This document shows, in pieces, positions 22,153 to 31,062 of a DNA stretch of 33,903 nt. The number at the start of each line of letters is the position of its first letter. The first letter of the stretch is position 1. Position numbers and translations under genes: made by a program. This DNA is from DYRB01 sp041307765 (GTDB lineage Bacteria > Pseudomonadota > Gammaproteobacteria > Chromatiales > Chromatiaceae), in the NCBI GenBank assembly GCA_041307765.1, contig JBFZCW010000375.1:1-33903 (forward strand). The letters run 5' to 3'. The notes under the pieces were generated by a model, which was given only the letters and a program-made list of their open reading frames with translations, had not been told where the DNA came from and made no database searches.

Positions 22153-24111
22153 ATGCTGCAGCCTACCGTACAGGAGCACCTGCGCTCTTACTGGCAATGG
22201 AGGATGCGCGTTGCAGGCGCCATCAAGGAGCTCGGCGGTTGGCTGGAGGTGAACCGCTGCGCCACCCACGCGAGCAGCACCTGCATCGAGGCGGCGGTCG
22301 CGGCCATTCGCGCCGACCGCCTCAACGTCGCTTTCGTGTCGGGGGGAGGACGCGAGAAGTCTGCTCTCATCGAGGGGCTGTTTCGCGACGAGGACGGGCA
22401 TCGCCTCTTGCCCACTTATCCTGGCTTCGCCACCAGCTGCACGACCGAGGTGTGCTGGGACCCCGAGTGCGAAGGACCCTACCTGCGCCTTCTCCCCGTC
22501 GAAACCCAAGGCCTTGGGATTCCCTTTGCACGACTGCGAGCCGAGCGCGGGTACTGGGTCCAACATCCGCTCAACCCTCAAGATCCCGCGCAGACCGCCA
22601 GCCGGCTGCGCGAGATCGCCGAGACGAAGACCGTCTCGCATGCCGAGGCGGTAACACTGGGCCTGGCGGCAGCACAGGACCGGCCTTGGCCGGCCAGCGG
22701 TACGGCCGAGATTCCCAAGTGGCGCCACGCCATCGTCAGTTTCCCCAGTCCCCTGCTGCGGCTTGGCCTCGCGGTGCTGGACATCCCGAACCTAGCTCCA
22801 TCCGAGGTCGCAGCCAGCCTGCTCGGTCAGGCCCAGGTCGTAGTCTGGGTGCTGACCGCAGACAAGGCGATCGAAAAGGGAGACACGGAGCTTTTGTGCC
22901 GCCACTTACGCAGGGCGGGCCGCCCGCATCAGCAGCGGTTGATCGTCGCATTGAACAGGGTCGACCCGCGCTTGGACCAAATCGAAGACCCAGCCGTAAT
23001 CCGCCAGATCCCCCAAAGGCACCTCGCTGCAGCCCTCGGTATAGCGGCGGCGGAGGTGATCCCAGTCTCGGCACAGACAGCACTCGTCGCCCGCATTCGG
23101 GGGGACCAGGCCCTGTTGCACCGCACCGGGATCGAGACTTTGGAGGCTCGGATCCTGACGAGATTGCTGCGGGCCAAACACCAAGCCCACATCGACGGCC
23201 TACAAGGCGGCTTAAACCAGATGCTGGAGGAACATAGGGCTCGCATCGGGGCGGGCTTGGATCGAGCGAAGAAACGACTCACCCAGTTGGAAGCGTGGCG
23301 CGTTAAATGCAGCGCATTGATCGTAGAGATGCTGGACAGGACCCGTCACGAGCAGGAGTTGTACCTGCGTGCTGTCCAGCGTTTCCAGGAAAGCCAGGAG
23401 GGATTGACGCTCGCGACCGAACGCTGCCGCGATATCCTCGACCCAAAGAAGTCGGACACCCTCTTCGCGCGGGTGCACTCGGACATGGAGCGCAGTTGGA
23501 CGACGGCTGGCATGGCCGCCGCCATGAAGGACCTGTTCGACGAGCGAGTCCGCGCCATGCAGGCCATCACCGCGGAGACGGAGCACACGCGCAAGCTGGT
23601 GCGGGAGATCTATGACGGGTTCGAGCACGACTTTGGCTTCGCGCTGACCCTCCCGAAGGTATTCGCCCCCAGGAATTTCCGCGTCGAGATCGAGCTGTTG
23701 CATCGCGAGGTCGACGCCTTCCGGCGCAGCCCGACCCTGGCCCTCGTCGAGCAGGGCGCCGTGATCAAGCGGTTTAATGAGGAGATGGTCAGTCGCGCCC
23801 GCTCCCTCTTCGAGCAGCTGCGCGCCGCCTTCGACACCTGGGGGCGGGACACACTTGATCCCCTGGCGCAGCGAATTCAGGAACACAGGTCCGCCACGGA
23901 GCAGCGGCTGGAGCATTTGCGACGGCTTGCGCGCTCCCACGACGACACGGGCAGACACGTTGAAGAGACTCAGGCCCAATACGCGGAGTTGGCCCGGCAA
24001 CTGACAGCACTGCGCAATATCCACAACGCGCTCAGCTGCGAACTCAGCTCAGCGGACACAACCGGCATGGACGTCAGCCAAACTGCCCGCGAGGGCCGCT
24101 TCGTGGTGTAA
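22153..24111 (+). CDS. Dynamin-like protein with eroded GTPase motifs
   Basis: A 652-residue protein laid out like gammaproteobacterial dynamin-family proteins. The N-terminal helix VQEHLRSYWQWRMRV leads to a GTPase domain (57-335) and a long helical stalk (345-630). The G1 loop at 64-70 reads GGGREKS, with Glu where the P-loop Gly before Lys-Ser normally sits. The G3 motif is DIPN (210-213) instead of DTPG, and G4 is NRVD (268-271) instead of NKxD. The switch Thr region TSCTTEV (95-101) and VSAQTALVA (305-313) remain. The fold call follows from this order of degenerate motifs and the stalk. GTP hydrolysis is doubtful. No transmembrane segment is seen, and no ribosome-binding site is obvious before ATG 22153. 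The gene lies between yggU and a DUF4426 gene. Confidence 0.8.
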   Translation: MLQPTVQEHLRSYWQWRMRVAGAIKELGGWLEVNRCATHASSTCIEAAVAAIRADRLNVAFVSGGGREKSALIEGLFRDEDGHRLLPTYPGFATSCTTEVCWDPECEGPYLRLLPVETQGLGIPFARLRAERGYWVQHPLNPQDPAQTASRLREIAETKTVSHAEAVTLGLAAAQDRPWPASGTAEIPKWRHAIVSFPSPLLRLGLAVLDIPNLAPSEVAASLLGQAQVVVWVLTADKAIEKGDTELLCRHLRRAGRPHQQRLIVALNRVDPRLDQIEDPAVIRQIPQRHLAAALGIAAAEVIPVSAQTALVARIRGDQALLHRTGIETLEARILTRLLRAKHQAHIDGLQGGLNQMLEEHRARIGAGLDRAKKRLTQLEAWRVKCSALIVEMLDRTRHEQELYLRAVQRFQESQEGLTLATERCRDILDPKKSDTLFARVHSDMERSWTTAGMAAAMKDLFDERVRAMQAITAETEHTRKLVREIYDGFEHDFGFALTLPKVFAPRNFRVEIELLHREVDAFRRSPTLALVEQGAVIKRFNEEMVSRARSLFEQLRAAFDTWGRDTLDPLAQRIQEHRSATEQRLEHLRRLARSHDDTGRHVEETQAQYAELARQLTALRNIHNALSCELSSADTTGMDVSQTAREGRFVV

Positions 24112-24173
24112 CCTACCCGGCGCGCATTACCCCTTACATCAGTGCGTATCCAACACGAATCGAGGAGAGGACT

Positions 24174-24620
24174 ATGAAGACCGCCACCTTTGCGCCCTGG
24201 CTCTTGGGCATCTGCCTGCTCACCCCACTGTCGGCCGCCGCCGACAACAGCACCTCCGCCGCCGGCTATGTCATACACCACAACGCCTTCACCGCCGATA
24301 CCCTCGACCCCGCGGTCGCTCAACGCTACGGCATTCAGCGCAGCAAACAGCGCGGCGTCATCAACGTGACCGTCGTAAAGGAGAAGGCAGGAACAACAGG
24401 CACGCCCGTCGCAGCCCGTGTCGAGGTCAGCGCAACAAGCCTGTCCGGTCAGAAGCTGCGGGTCCCGATGCGCGAGCTGAAGGAGCAGGAGGCGATTTAC
24501 TACATCGGCGAATTCCCCGTCCAACACCAGGAGACTCTCGAATTCGCCATAGAGGTCACCCCCGCGGGCGCAGCCAAGGGCCTCAAGGCGAAGACCAGCC
24601 AGCAATTCTTCACCAAGTAA
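24174..24620 (+). CDS. DUF4426 domain exported protein
   Basis: A 148-residue secreted protein with an excellent GAGGAGAGG ribosome-binding site before ATG 24174. A signal peptide is evident (FAPWLLGICLLTPLSAAA, cleavage near AAADNS). The mature part has the DUF4426 pattern: GYVIHHNAFTADTLDPAVAQRYGI, QRSKQRGVINVTVVK, VPMRELKEQEAIYYIGEFPV and LEFAIEVTP. It is predicted to be a periplasmic immunoglobulin-like fold of unknown function. In other gammaproteobacteria this gene often lies near the proC-yggT-yggU region, sometimes with metX-metW; here the dynamin-like gene takes the place between. The 62-base upstream spacer allows co-transcription. Confidence 0.85.
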   Translation: MKTATFAPWLLGICLLTPLSAAADNSTSAAGYVIHHNAFTADTLDPAVAQRYGIQRSKQRGVINVTVVKEKAGTTGTPVAARVEVSATSLSGQKLRVPMRELKEQEAIYYIGEFPVQHQETLEFAIEVTPAGAAKGLKAKTSQQFFTK

Positions 24621-24625
24621 GACTC

Positions 24626-24658
24626 GCCGGCGGCCAGCGGGGCGTCTCTAACGCCGGC
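24626..24658. terminator. GC-rich inverted repeat between convergent genes
   Basis: GCCGGCG (24626-24632) and CGCCGGC (24652-24658) can pair around a 19-base loop in the 74-base gap between the DUF4426 gene and the convergent membrane-protein gene. No T-run follows on either strand, so an intrinsic terminator is possible but not convincing. Confidence 0.25.
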
Positions 24659-24694
24659 CCAAGGGCCAGGGACGGCCCAGTGAACGGGGCGCGC

Positions 24695-25381
24695 CTACAC
24701 AGAGAACAGCTGCCACAGGGCGTAGGCGCCGAAGGCCAGGACGAGGAGTCCCGCGCCCCTCCGCATCCAGATCTGTTCCCCCAGGCGAGCAGCAGCCCCG
24801 GCCAATAGGGAGATGCCCAGCAGGTTGGGCAAGGTTCCCACGCCGAAGGCCAGCATCAAGGCGGCGCCGCGGCCGGCGCTTCCGGCCGCCACGGACCAAA
24901 TGAGGACGCTGTACACGAGCCCACAGGGGATCCAGGCCCAGACCAGGCCCAACCCCAGCGCCTGCCAGGGGCTGCGCACCGGGAGCATGCGGCGCCCCAA
25001 AGGCTCCAGGAGTCTCCAGAGCGGGGCCCCGGCGCGTTCCAGCCAAGCCAAACCCCGCCACCACCCACCGAGATAGAGGCCAAGGGCGATCATGATCAGC
25101 GCCGCCAGGCCGAACAGCACGCGTTGGGCCTGCTGCAACGGTATCACCCGGAGCATCAGGGTCCCGAGCGCCCCAGTCAGGGCGCCGGCAAGGGTGTAGC
25201 CCGCTACCCGCCCGGCGTTATAGGCCAACTGGAAGGGCATCTGCGCCGCCAGGCTGCCGCGAACGAACCTGGGAAGGCCCATGGTCAGGGTGCTCACGAT
25301 GCCGCCGCACATCGCGACACAGTGGACTCCGCCAAGCAATCCGACGAGGAAGGCGGTGATCAGGGAGCCATCGGTGTGCAC
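24695..25381 (-). CDS. Sulfite exporter TauE/SafE-like (DsbD_2 type) membrane protein
   Basis: A 228-residue integral membrane protein. GTG 25381 is used because the family N-terminus begins here: SLITAFLVGLLGGVHCVAMCGG, with the paired cysteines GVHCVAMC typical of this group. The frame upstream is Arg-rich noise. About six hydrophobic segments follow, including VFGLAALIMIALGLYLGG, GLGLVWAWIPCGLVYSVLIW with a second conserved Cys (PCGLVY), and AFGVGTLPNLLGISLL. Relatives are found with cytochrome cbb3 and c-type cytochrome assembly or copper handling, and the cysteine layout resembles DsbD/CcdA more than true sulfite exporters. No cytochrome gene lies in the window. It is divergent from pyrE. 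Confidence 0.82.
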   Translation of the reverse strand: MHTDGSLITAFLVGLLGGVHCVAMCGGIVSTLTMGLPRFVRGSLAAQMPFQLAYNAGRVAGYTLAGALTGALGTLMLRVIPLQQAQRVLFGLAALIMIALGLYLGGWWRGLAWLERAGAPLWRLLEPLGRRMLPVRSPWQALGLGLVWAWIPCGLVYSVLIWSVAAGSAGRGAALMLAFGVGTLPNLLGISLLAGAAARLGEQIWMRRGAGLLVLAFGAYALWQLFSV

Positions 25382-25473
25382 GTGTTTGGATCCAGCTGCG
25401 AGTCGCGGGGGGCGTGTCAGAGCCCCGATCGTTTGGGCCGCTCGGCGGCAGGCGACGCTCGCGGCCGTGCGTG

Positions 25474-25479
25474 TATCAT
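25474..25479 (+). promoter_or_regulatory. Candidate -10 box of pyrE
   Basis: TATCAT (five of six matches to TATAAT) lies 33 bases before the pyrE start codon, in the only AT-rich patch of the 131-base divergent spacer. The -35 position (25451-25456, GGCGAC) is poor. The placement fits a short leader for pyrE. Confidence 0.35.
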
Positions 25480-25512
25480 AACAGCACCGTCGCACAGTCC
25501 CTGGCTGCCCCA

Positions 25513-26154
25513 ATGCTGGAATACCAACGCGCGTTCCTCAGCTTCGCCCTCGACACCAGCGTGCTTCGCTTCGGTGAGTTCAAGCTCAAGTCGGGTCGCC
25601 TAAGCCCTTATTTCTTCAACGCTGGTCTCTTCAACACGGGGGCCAGTCTTGGTCGGCTAGGGCGCTATTACGCAGAGGCCATCGTGGCTGCGGGCATCGG
25701 CTTCGACATGCTGTATGGCCCAGCCTATAAGGGGATCCCCTTGGCTGCCGCGACCTGTATCGCGCTGGCCGACCAACATGGGCGTGACTTACCCTTCGCG
25801 TTCAACCGCAAGGAGACTAAGGACCACGGAGAGGGGGGGAACATCGTCGGCAGCCCCTTGCGGGGCCGGGTACTGATCCTGGACGACGTCATCACCGCAG
25901 GCACCTCGGTCGGCGAATCGGTCGATATCATTCAGGCCCACGGGGCTACGCCTGCCGGGGTCGTCATTGCCCTGGACCGGCGCGAGCGGGGCAACGGCGA
26001 GCGGTCCGCGGTAGACGAGGTCCGTGAAAGGTTCGGCATGCCGGTGCTCGCGATTGTGACCCTAGACGACCTGGTCGAGTATCTTGGCGAAGGTCCGGCC
26101 CCTGATCCGCATCTGGAGACCGTCAGGGCCTACCGAGCGCGCTACGGAGTGTGA
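25513..26154 (+). CDS. pyrE: Orotate phosphoribosyltransferase
   Basis: A 213-residue enzyme of the same length as E. coli PyrE, joining orotate and PRPP to OMP in pyrimidine synthesis. It has RFGEFKLKSGRLSPYFFNAG (residues 18-37), MLYGPAYKGIPLAAA, FAFNRKETKDHGEGGNIVG (the flexible catalytic loop) and the PRPP-binding motif VLILDDVITAGTSVGES. ATG 25513 gives the standard N-terminus MLEYQRAFLSFALD. No strong ribosome-binding site is present. It stands alone and is not next to rph, unlike in E. coli. Confidence 0.97.
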   Translation: MLEYQRAFLSFALDTSVLRFGEFKLKSGRLSPYFFNAGLFNTGASLGRLGRYYAEAIVAAGIGFDMLYGPAYKGIPLAAATCIALADQHGRDLPFAFNRKETKDHGEGGNIVGSPLRGRVLILDDVITAGTSVGESVDIIQAHGATPAGVVIALDRRERGNGERSAVDEVRERFGMPVLAIVTLDDLVEYLGEGPAPDPHLETVRAYRARYGV

Positions 26155-26321
26155 TGGTGCTCCGGCAGCAGGGGCCGGTACGGGCATTCCCGCCAATGGC
26201 GGCAGCGGGGCGAGCCTACCCGGGGCGGCACAGCGGGAACGGGGCGGTTTGGCCTTTTGATGGTCGAGCCGGCCAAGGGTCCCCGACCTCTCATCAGCAT
26301 TGCAGGTCCTGACAGCTTGAA

Positions 26322-27305
26322 ATGAGTAAACATCGGCCCCTCCGCGTCCATTGCCTGATCGTCCTGGCATTGCTTACCACGACATCCGAAGCGCGCCTCT
26401 ATCGCTGGGTCGACGAGGCCGGGACGGTGCACTACACGGACACGCTCCCCCCGGCCCAAGCGGACCGGGGCCACGCCAAGATGAGTGAGAAAGGGATTGT
26501 GGTCGAGACCACCGAACCCGCCAAGGCGCCGGAAGAGCTACAAAAAGAGGAGGAGGCCAAGCGCGCGCGCCTAGCGGCCGAGCGGGCCAAGAAGGAACAG
26601 GAGGCCGCAGACCAGATGCTCTTGCGTACATTCGGTTCCGTAGACGACATGATCATGACGCGGGACGGCAGACTTGCCTCCATCGACGCCATGATCCGAC
26701 TGACTCGCGGGAACATCCGTCGCCAGCAGGAGTGGCTGCGGAAGTTGCGCGCCGATGCCGCTGACCTCGAACGCGCAGGCAAGCCCATCCCCGCACACCT
26801 GAGCAACAGCATCGCCAGCAGCGAGAAGTCGATCCACGAGGCCTATGCGACCATCGTGGAACGGGAACTGCAGAAGCAGGAGATTCGCGCGAGCGTCGCG
26901 GGCGATCTGCGGCGATTCCGACAACTGAAAAACATTTCCGAGGCCACGAAGGGCAACCAGGACGAGGGTCCCGGCGCCGCTCCAAAGAATCTGGTCCCCT
27001 GCACGAGCGCCGAGATCTGCGATCGGCTCTGGGCAAGGGCCTCCGCCTATGTGCGGCAGCACGCCACGACAGCCGTCCAGGCATCCGGGCCCATGATCGT
27101 AATCACGGCACCGCCGGCTCGTGATGAAGACGTCAACCTCACCTTGTCCCGAATTCCGGACAAGAACGGCCCCGGGGCGACACTGTTCCTGGACGCCCAG
27201 TGCAAACCGGCATTAAGCGGCGACTCCACCTGCACGACCCCGGCGGCGCAACGGATCCTAGACGGCTTTTCGCAAGCGGTACTCGGCCCGGGCGAGGCAA
27301 ACTAG
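26322..27305 (+). CDS. DUF4124 domain exported protein with coiled-coil
   Basis: A 327-residue protein with a signal peptide (VHCLIVLALLTTTSEA). DUF4124 follows at once: LYRWVDEAGTVHYTDTLPPAQ, the W-D-x-x-G-x-x-H-Y-T/S-D signature common in gammaproteobacterial periplasmic proteins. Residues 65-100 are a Lys/Glu/Ala-rich coiled coil (EELQKEEEAKRARLAAERA), followed by RTFGSVDDMIMTRDGRLASI and further helices. The C-terminal 100 residues contain four Cys (two in LVPCTSAEICDRLW and others at DAQCKP and DSTCTT) that may form disulfides. The function is unknown. No ribosome-binding site stands out. The 167 bases between pyrE and this gene hold nothing I can name. Confidence 0.8.
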   Translation: MSKHRPLRVHCLIVLALLTTTSEARLYRWVDEAGTVHYTDTLPPAQADRGHAKMSEKGIVVETTEPAKAPEELQKEEEAKRARLAAERAKKEQEAADQMLLRTFGSVDDMIMTRDGRLASIDAMIRLTRGNIRRQQEWLRKLRADAADLERAGKPIPAHLSNSIASSEKSIHEAYATIVERELQKQEIRASVAGDLRRFRQLKNISEATKGNQDEGPGAAPKNLVPCTSAEICDRLWARASAYVRQHATTAVQASGPMIVITAPPARDEDVNLTLSRIPDKNGPGATLFLDAQCKPALSGDSTCTTPAAQRILDGFSQAVLGPGEAN

Positions 27306-27415
27306 CGCGAAGGAGATCCGGTGTTGGGTCACAGCTCCCCCTCGAGCAGCAATGCAAGGGGCGCGTCGGGCCCCCGGACCCAGGACCATCGACCCGACAG
27401 GTGCTGATGGGCACC

Positions 27416-28312
27416 TCAGCGACGGCGGATCAAGGTCCCGACACCCTCGTCGGTGAACAGGTCCAGCATGACCGCGTGCTCGACCCGACCGTCGATGATG
27501 TGCGCCGAACGCACACCCCCCTGAACCGCCTCCACCGCACAGCGTATCTTCGGGAGCATCCCGCCATGGATGACCCCTTGGCGGATGAGCTCCTCTACGC
27601 GGCCGACGTCCAGCTCCGCGATCAGCTCGCCCCGAGGATCCAGGAGGCCGGGGGTGTTGGTGAGCAGCAGGAGCTTCTCGGCCTGAAGCACCTCGGCGAG
27701 CTTCCCGGCCACCAGATCGGCATTGATATTGTAGGAGCGCCCGTCGTCGCCCACGCCGATGGGGGCAATCACCGGAATGAAATCCCCCTGGACCAGCATG
27801 TTGACAACCCCGACGTCGATGCTCTGCACCTCGCCGACATGGCCCAGGTCGATGATCTCGGGTTCCGCCAACTCAGGGGCGTCGCGCCTAAGCACGAGCT
27901 GACGGGCCCGGATCAGATCCCCGTCTTTACCCGTCAAGCCGACGGCCGACCCGCCGTGACGATTGATGAGGTTGACGATCTCCTTGTTGACAAGACCGCC
28001 GAGAACCATCTCCACCACGTCCATGGTCTCGCTGTCGGTCACGCGCATCCCTTGGACGAAGGTGCTGTCCTTACCCAGCCGGCCGAGCAGGCTGCCGATC
28101 TGTGGTCCGCCGCCATGGACGATCACGGGGTTGACCCCGACCAGCTTCATCAGGACGACATCACGCGCGAATCCGTGCTTCAGGGCCTCATCCACCATGG
28201 CATTGCCGCCGTACTTGATGACCATGGTCTTGCCACGAAACCGCCGGATGTACGGCAGCGCCTCGATGAGGACATCGGCGATCTTGTGGGCACGTTCGCT
28301 CTGAAGGGACAT
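27416..28312 (-). CDS. argB: Acetylglutamate kinase
   Basis: A 298-residue amino-acid kinase, the second step of arginine synthesis, phosphorylating N-acetylglutamate. Motifs: TMVIKYGGNAMVDEAL (residues 29-44), VGVNPVIVHGGGPQIGSLL, FVQGMRVTDSETMDVVEMVL, GGSAVGLTGKDGDLIRA, VIAPIGVGDDGRSYNINADL and LLLLTNTPGLLD. The N-terminal helix (SERAHKIADVLIEALPYIRRF) is that of the hexameric, arginine-inhibited type. It is last in the coaBC-dut-algC-argB run, starting 47 bases after algC. A 6-bp stem, AGGTGC/GCACCT at 27399-27416, overlaps its stop codon, without a T-run. Confidence 0.97.
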   Translation of the reverse strand: MSLQSERAHKIADVLIEALPYIRRFRGKTMVIKYGGNAMVDEALKHGFARDVVLMKLVGVNPVIVHGGGPQIGSLLGRLGKDSTFVQGMRVTDSETMDVVEMVLGGLVNKEIVNLINRHGGSAVGLTGKDGDLIRARQLVLRRDAPELAEPEIIDLGHVGEVQSIDVGVVNMLVQGDFIPVIAPIGVGDDGRSYNINADLVAGKLAEVLQAEKLLLLTNTPGLLDPRGELIAELDVGRVEELIRQGVIHGGMLPKIRCAVEAVQGGVRSAHIIDGRVEHAVMLDLFTDEGVGTLIRRR

Positions 28313-28359
28313 CTCGACTCCCGTGGGTGAATCCGCAATGGGCGGTCAGCTTGCCGCCA

Positions 28360-30993
28360 TCAGAAAGGCAGGGTCAGACCCGGTGCGGCGCGCTCCATGA
28401 CACGCCGGAACAGTCCCTGGATCATCTCCAAGGACTCCTGACTCTCGCCCTGGAAACGGAACGACAGGGCTGGCTGGGTGTTCGATGCTCGCACGAGCCC
28501 CCAGCCCCCATCGAATTCGGCCCGCAGCCCGTCGATGGTCTTGACCGTCACACCGTCGAGGCGGTTCGCAAGGGCCAGGACTTGCCCCATGATGCGTTGA
28601 GGCTCACCCTCCTGCAGCGGCAGCAGGAGCTCCGGGGTCCCCAAGGCGTCAGGCAAACCGGCAAAAACCTCAGCTGAACGACGGGGGTCGAGCGCCAACA
28701 ACTCCAGCAGGCGGGCGCCGGCGTAGACGGCGTCGTCAAAGCCGAACCAGCGTTCCTGAAAGATGACATGGCCGCTGAGCTCGCCCGCGAGCAAGGCGCC
28801 GGTCTCCCTTACCTTGGCCTTGAGACGGGAATGACCCGACTGCCACATGACGGGTCGCCCACCACTTCGCAGGACCTCGGCGGCAAGCAGGTGGGTACAC
28901 TTGACGTCGTAGATCACGTCGGTCCCTGGGTTGCGCGACAGGACATCCGCCGCAAAAAGCATCATCACCCGATCCATGGCAATGAAGCGGCCATCGGAGT
29001 CGACCACCCCCAGACGGTCCCCATCGCCGTCGAAGGCCAGGCCCAGATCCGCCCCCTTGGCGCCCACCGCGGCAGACAGATCACGCACGTTCTCCGCCCG
29101 GGATGGATCCGGAACCTGGCCGTTCGGGAAGCCGCCGGCGAGATCGCAATTGAGCTCGAAGACCTCGCAGCCGAGGGCACGGTAAAGGGCGGGGGCAAGG
29201 AGCGACGCAGCGCCGTTGCCGCCATCGACCACAAGCTTGAGCCCGCGCGCCACCGTGACATCGGCCACGATATGGTCGATATACGCGGGCGCCAGGTCCC
29301 GCTGCTGGTAGCCGCCCGGCACCTGCTCAACAAAATCCCGCTGCCGGACACGCCGCTCGACGGCCCGCAGCTGGTCGCCTGCGACAGTCTGTCCCTGGAG
29401 CACCACCTTGCAGCCGTTGTAGTCCGGCGGGTTGTGGCTCGCGGTCACCATAACCCCGGAGGCATCGCCCTGGTAGCGCGTCGCGAAATACAGCAAGGGC
29501 GTCGGAGCAACGCCCAGATCGACGACATCGGACCCGCTCGCCCGCAGTCCAGCCATGAGGGCCATGGTCAGGGCCTCGCTCGAACCCCGGGTATCGCGCG
29601 CGAGCATCACGAACGCGCCCCCAAGCTGCGCGACCTCACTTCCCACAGCCTGCCCGATGTCACGCATGACGACCTCGTCGATACCCTGTCCGACGACCCC
29701 CCGGATGTCGTAGGCACGGAAGATCGCGGAGCGCGCATCGGCTGCGCCGGAGATCGCCTGGGCGCCCTCCGGGGGCCGGTCCCTCACTGGCGCAGGCGCC
29801 GGCGCCTGATCTGGCACCGCCGGCTGTGGGTATCCGTCGTCTCTGGCGACATCCCCTGCCCCGGCTGGGCGCTCGGACTCACGTGTCTCGTGGCTAGTCT
29901 GGCCTTGCGGCACCTCGATATCCTGCTGGGGCGCCGGCCGCTCGCGCGGACCGGCCCCCGGGGCACGCCCTGGGCCAAGGTCACGCAGCAGTGGGACGAT
30001 GCCATCCTGCACCAGGTGCGTCTCCCCCAGCCGACAGCTCAGGTCTCGCAGGGGTCGCCGCATGACGCCGTCTTCGACCAGGGCAATCAGGGCTGCACAG
30101 TCCTCCGCCAGGGCCCTTCTGAGGCCCCGATAGGGGACCCACAGCGCCAGGCCGACCAAAGCGACGACACCAAGGTAGCCGATCGCCACCCAGGCCGCTG
30201 CGCCAGTCTCGAACGGACTGCCTGGCTTTGGCCAGAAACCGATGCGCAGCGATGTACCGGGGATATCGGCGAACCCCTCCGGGGCATTGCCCGGGATGCC
30301 TCTGGCCTGGCCCAGAGGAAGGGTCACGACATCGGCGCCGGCGCTCTGCTGGTACAGCATCCGACCGGCCTCGCCGCCTGAATCGGCCAGCGGGGGCAGC
30401 AGAGACAACGGCAGGGCCAGGTGGACGACGCCAAGCGCCTTGGTTCCCTGAGCGGCGAGCACCGGGCCTGCGATGGCCAGGTGCATATCCGGCTGACCGA
30501 CGCGATGGACTTCAAGCGCCGACACCTTGCCCTCTTGAAACGCGCGCTCCATCAAATCGATGGCGGCGTTGCTCATGTAAGGCCCGCCCCCGTCCATGAT
30601 GCCGGCCTGATTGGGAGCGACCAAACGGATACCAAGGGCCTCGGGGATCTGCCGCCGCATCTCCTCCTCCTTGGCGCGCATGCCGGATTCATCCATGGCG
30701 CGGAGGACCTTTTGGAGGGCGGGGTCGCTGGCCCAACTGCCCAGCAACGTCCGCACGGCGTCGGCCCGACGCATCACATCGCGCACCACGGCCTCGGCCG
30801 TGGCCAGCAATTGCCGCTGGGCCAGGGACTCCTCGCGGGACATCCAGGCGTAGCCGCCGAGCAGGGTGGCAAGCAGCAGGGCCAGGGCGGCCCCAACGTA
30901 GGCGGCCAACCAGAACCGTGCTAGGCCGGGACTAGGCGGGGGGCCAGATGCCCCGCTCGGGGCCTTGAGTTTTATGCCGCGCGGCAGTTTCAT
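28360..30993 (-). CDS. algC: Phosphomannomutase/phosphoglucomutase with an N-terminal membrane-anchored extension
   Basis: An 877-residue protein. The C-terminal 455 residues are an AlgC-type alpha-D-phosphohexomutase, making mannose-1-P or glucose-1-P for alginate, LPS or other polysaccharides: catalytic phosphoserine S519 (TASHNPPDYNG), metal loop DGDGDR (655-660), sugar-specificity loop GELSGH (737-742) and phosphate-binding RASNTQP (835-841). The first 420 residues are different. TM1 at 28-50, then a predicted periplasmic domain of about 215 residues (RDVMRRADAVRTLLGSWASD ...), TM2 at about 267-288, a cytoplasmic stretch and a Pro/Ala/Gln-rich linker. Such long forms are known in other gammaproteobacteria, including annotated Pseudomonas entries. 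The extension looks like a sensor domain, whose ligand and role are unknown. Confidence 0.95.
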   Translation of the reverse strand: MKLPRGIKLKAPSGASGPPPSPGLARFWLAAYVGAALALLLATLLGGYAWMSREESLAQRQLLATAEAVVRDVMRRADAVRTLLGSWASDPALQKVLRAMDESGMRAKEEEMRRQIPEALGIRLVAPNQAGIMDGGGPYMSNAAIDLMERAFQEGKVSALEVHRVGQPDMHLAIAGPVLAAQGTKALGVVHLALPLSLLPPLADSGGEAGRMLYQQSAGADVVTLPLGQARGIPGNAPEGFADIPGTSLRIGFWPKPGSPFETGAAAWVAIGYLGVVALVGLALWVPYRGLRRALAEDCAALIALVEDGVMRRPLRDLSCRLGETHLVQDGIVPLLRDLGPGRAPGAGPRERPAPQQDIEVPQGQTSHETRESERPAGAGDVARDDGYPQPAVPDQAPAPAPVRDRPPEGAQAISGAADARSAIFRAYDIRGVVGQGIDEVVMRDIGQAVGSEVAQLGGAFVMLARDTRGSSEALTMALMAGLRASGSDVVDLGVAPTPLLYFATRYQGDASGVMVTASHNPPDYNGCKVVLQGQTVAGDQLRAVERRVRQRDFVEQVPGGYQQRDLAPAYIDHIVADVTVARGLKLVVDGGNGAASLLAPALYRALGCEVFELNCDLAGGFPNGQVPDPSRAENVRDLSAAVGAKGADLGLAFDGDGDRLGVVDSDGRFIAMDRVMMLFAADVLSRNPGTDVIYDVKCTHLLAAEVLRSGGRPVMWQSGHSRLKAKVRETGALLAGELSGHVIFQERWFGFDDAVYAGARLLELLALDPRRSAEVFAGLPDALGTPELLLPLQEGEPQRIMGQVLALANRLDGVTVKTIDGLRAEFDGGWGLVRASNTQPALSFRFQGESQESLEMIQGLFRRVMERAAPGLTLPF

Positions 30994-31062
30994 CGCCCCC
31001 TTCTCGCCCTTTTGGTATCGGGTCCCAGCCCTTTCAGGAGTTCGCGCCCCGATACCGGGTGG

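Noticed and set aside
27306..27415. Intrinsic terminator between the DUF4124 gene and argB
   Set aside because: The inverted repeat AGGTGC/GCACCT (27399-27416) and a GTCGGG/CCCGAC pair exist, but no T-run follows on either strand.
28768..30381. Long plus-strand open frame opposite algC (537 codons), and similar ones opposite argB (27200-28330) and the FAD oxidoreductase (5201-6187)
   Set aside because: High-GC coding DNA leaves the opposite strand open by codon bias; the translations are low in hydrophobic structure, show no motifs, and the other strand encodes clear enzymes.
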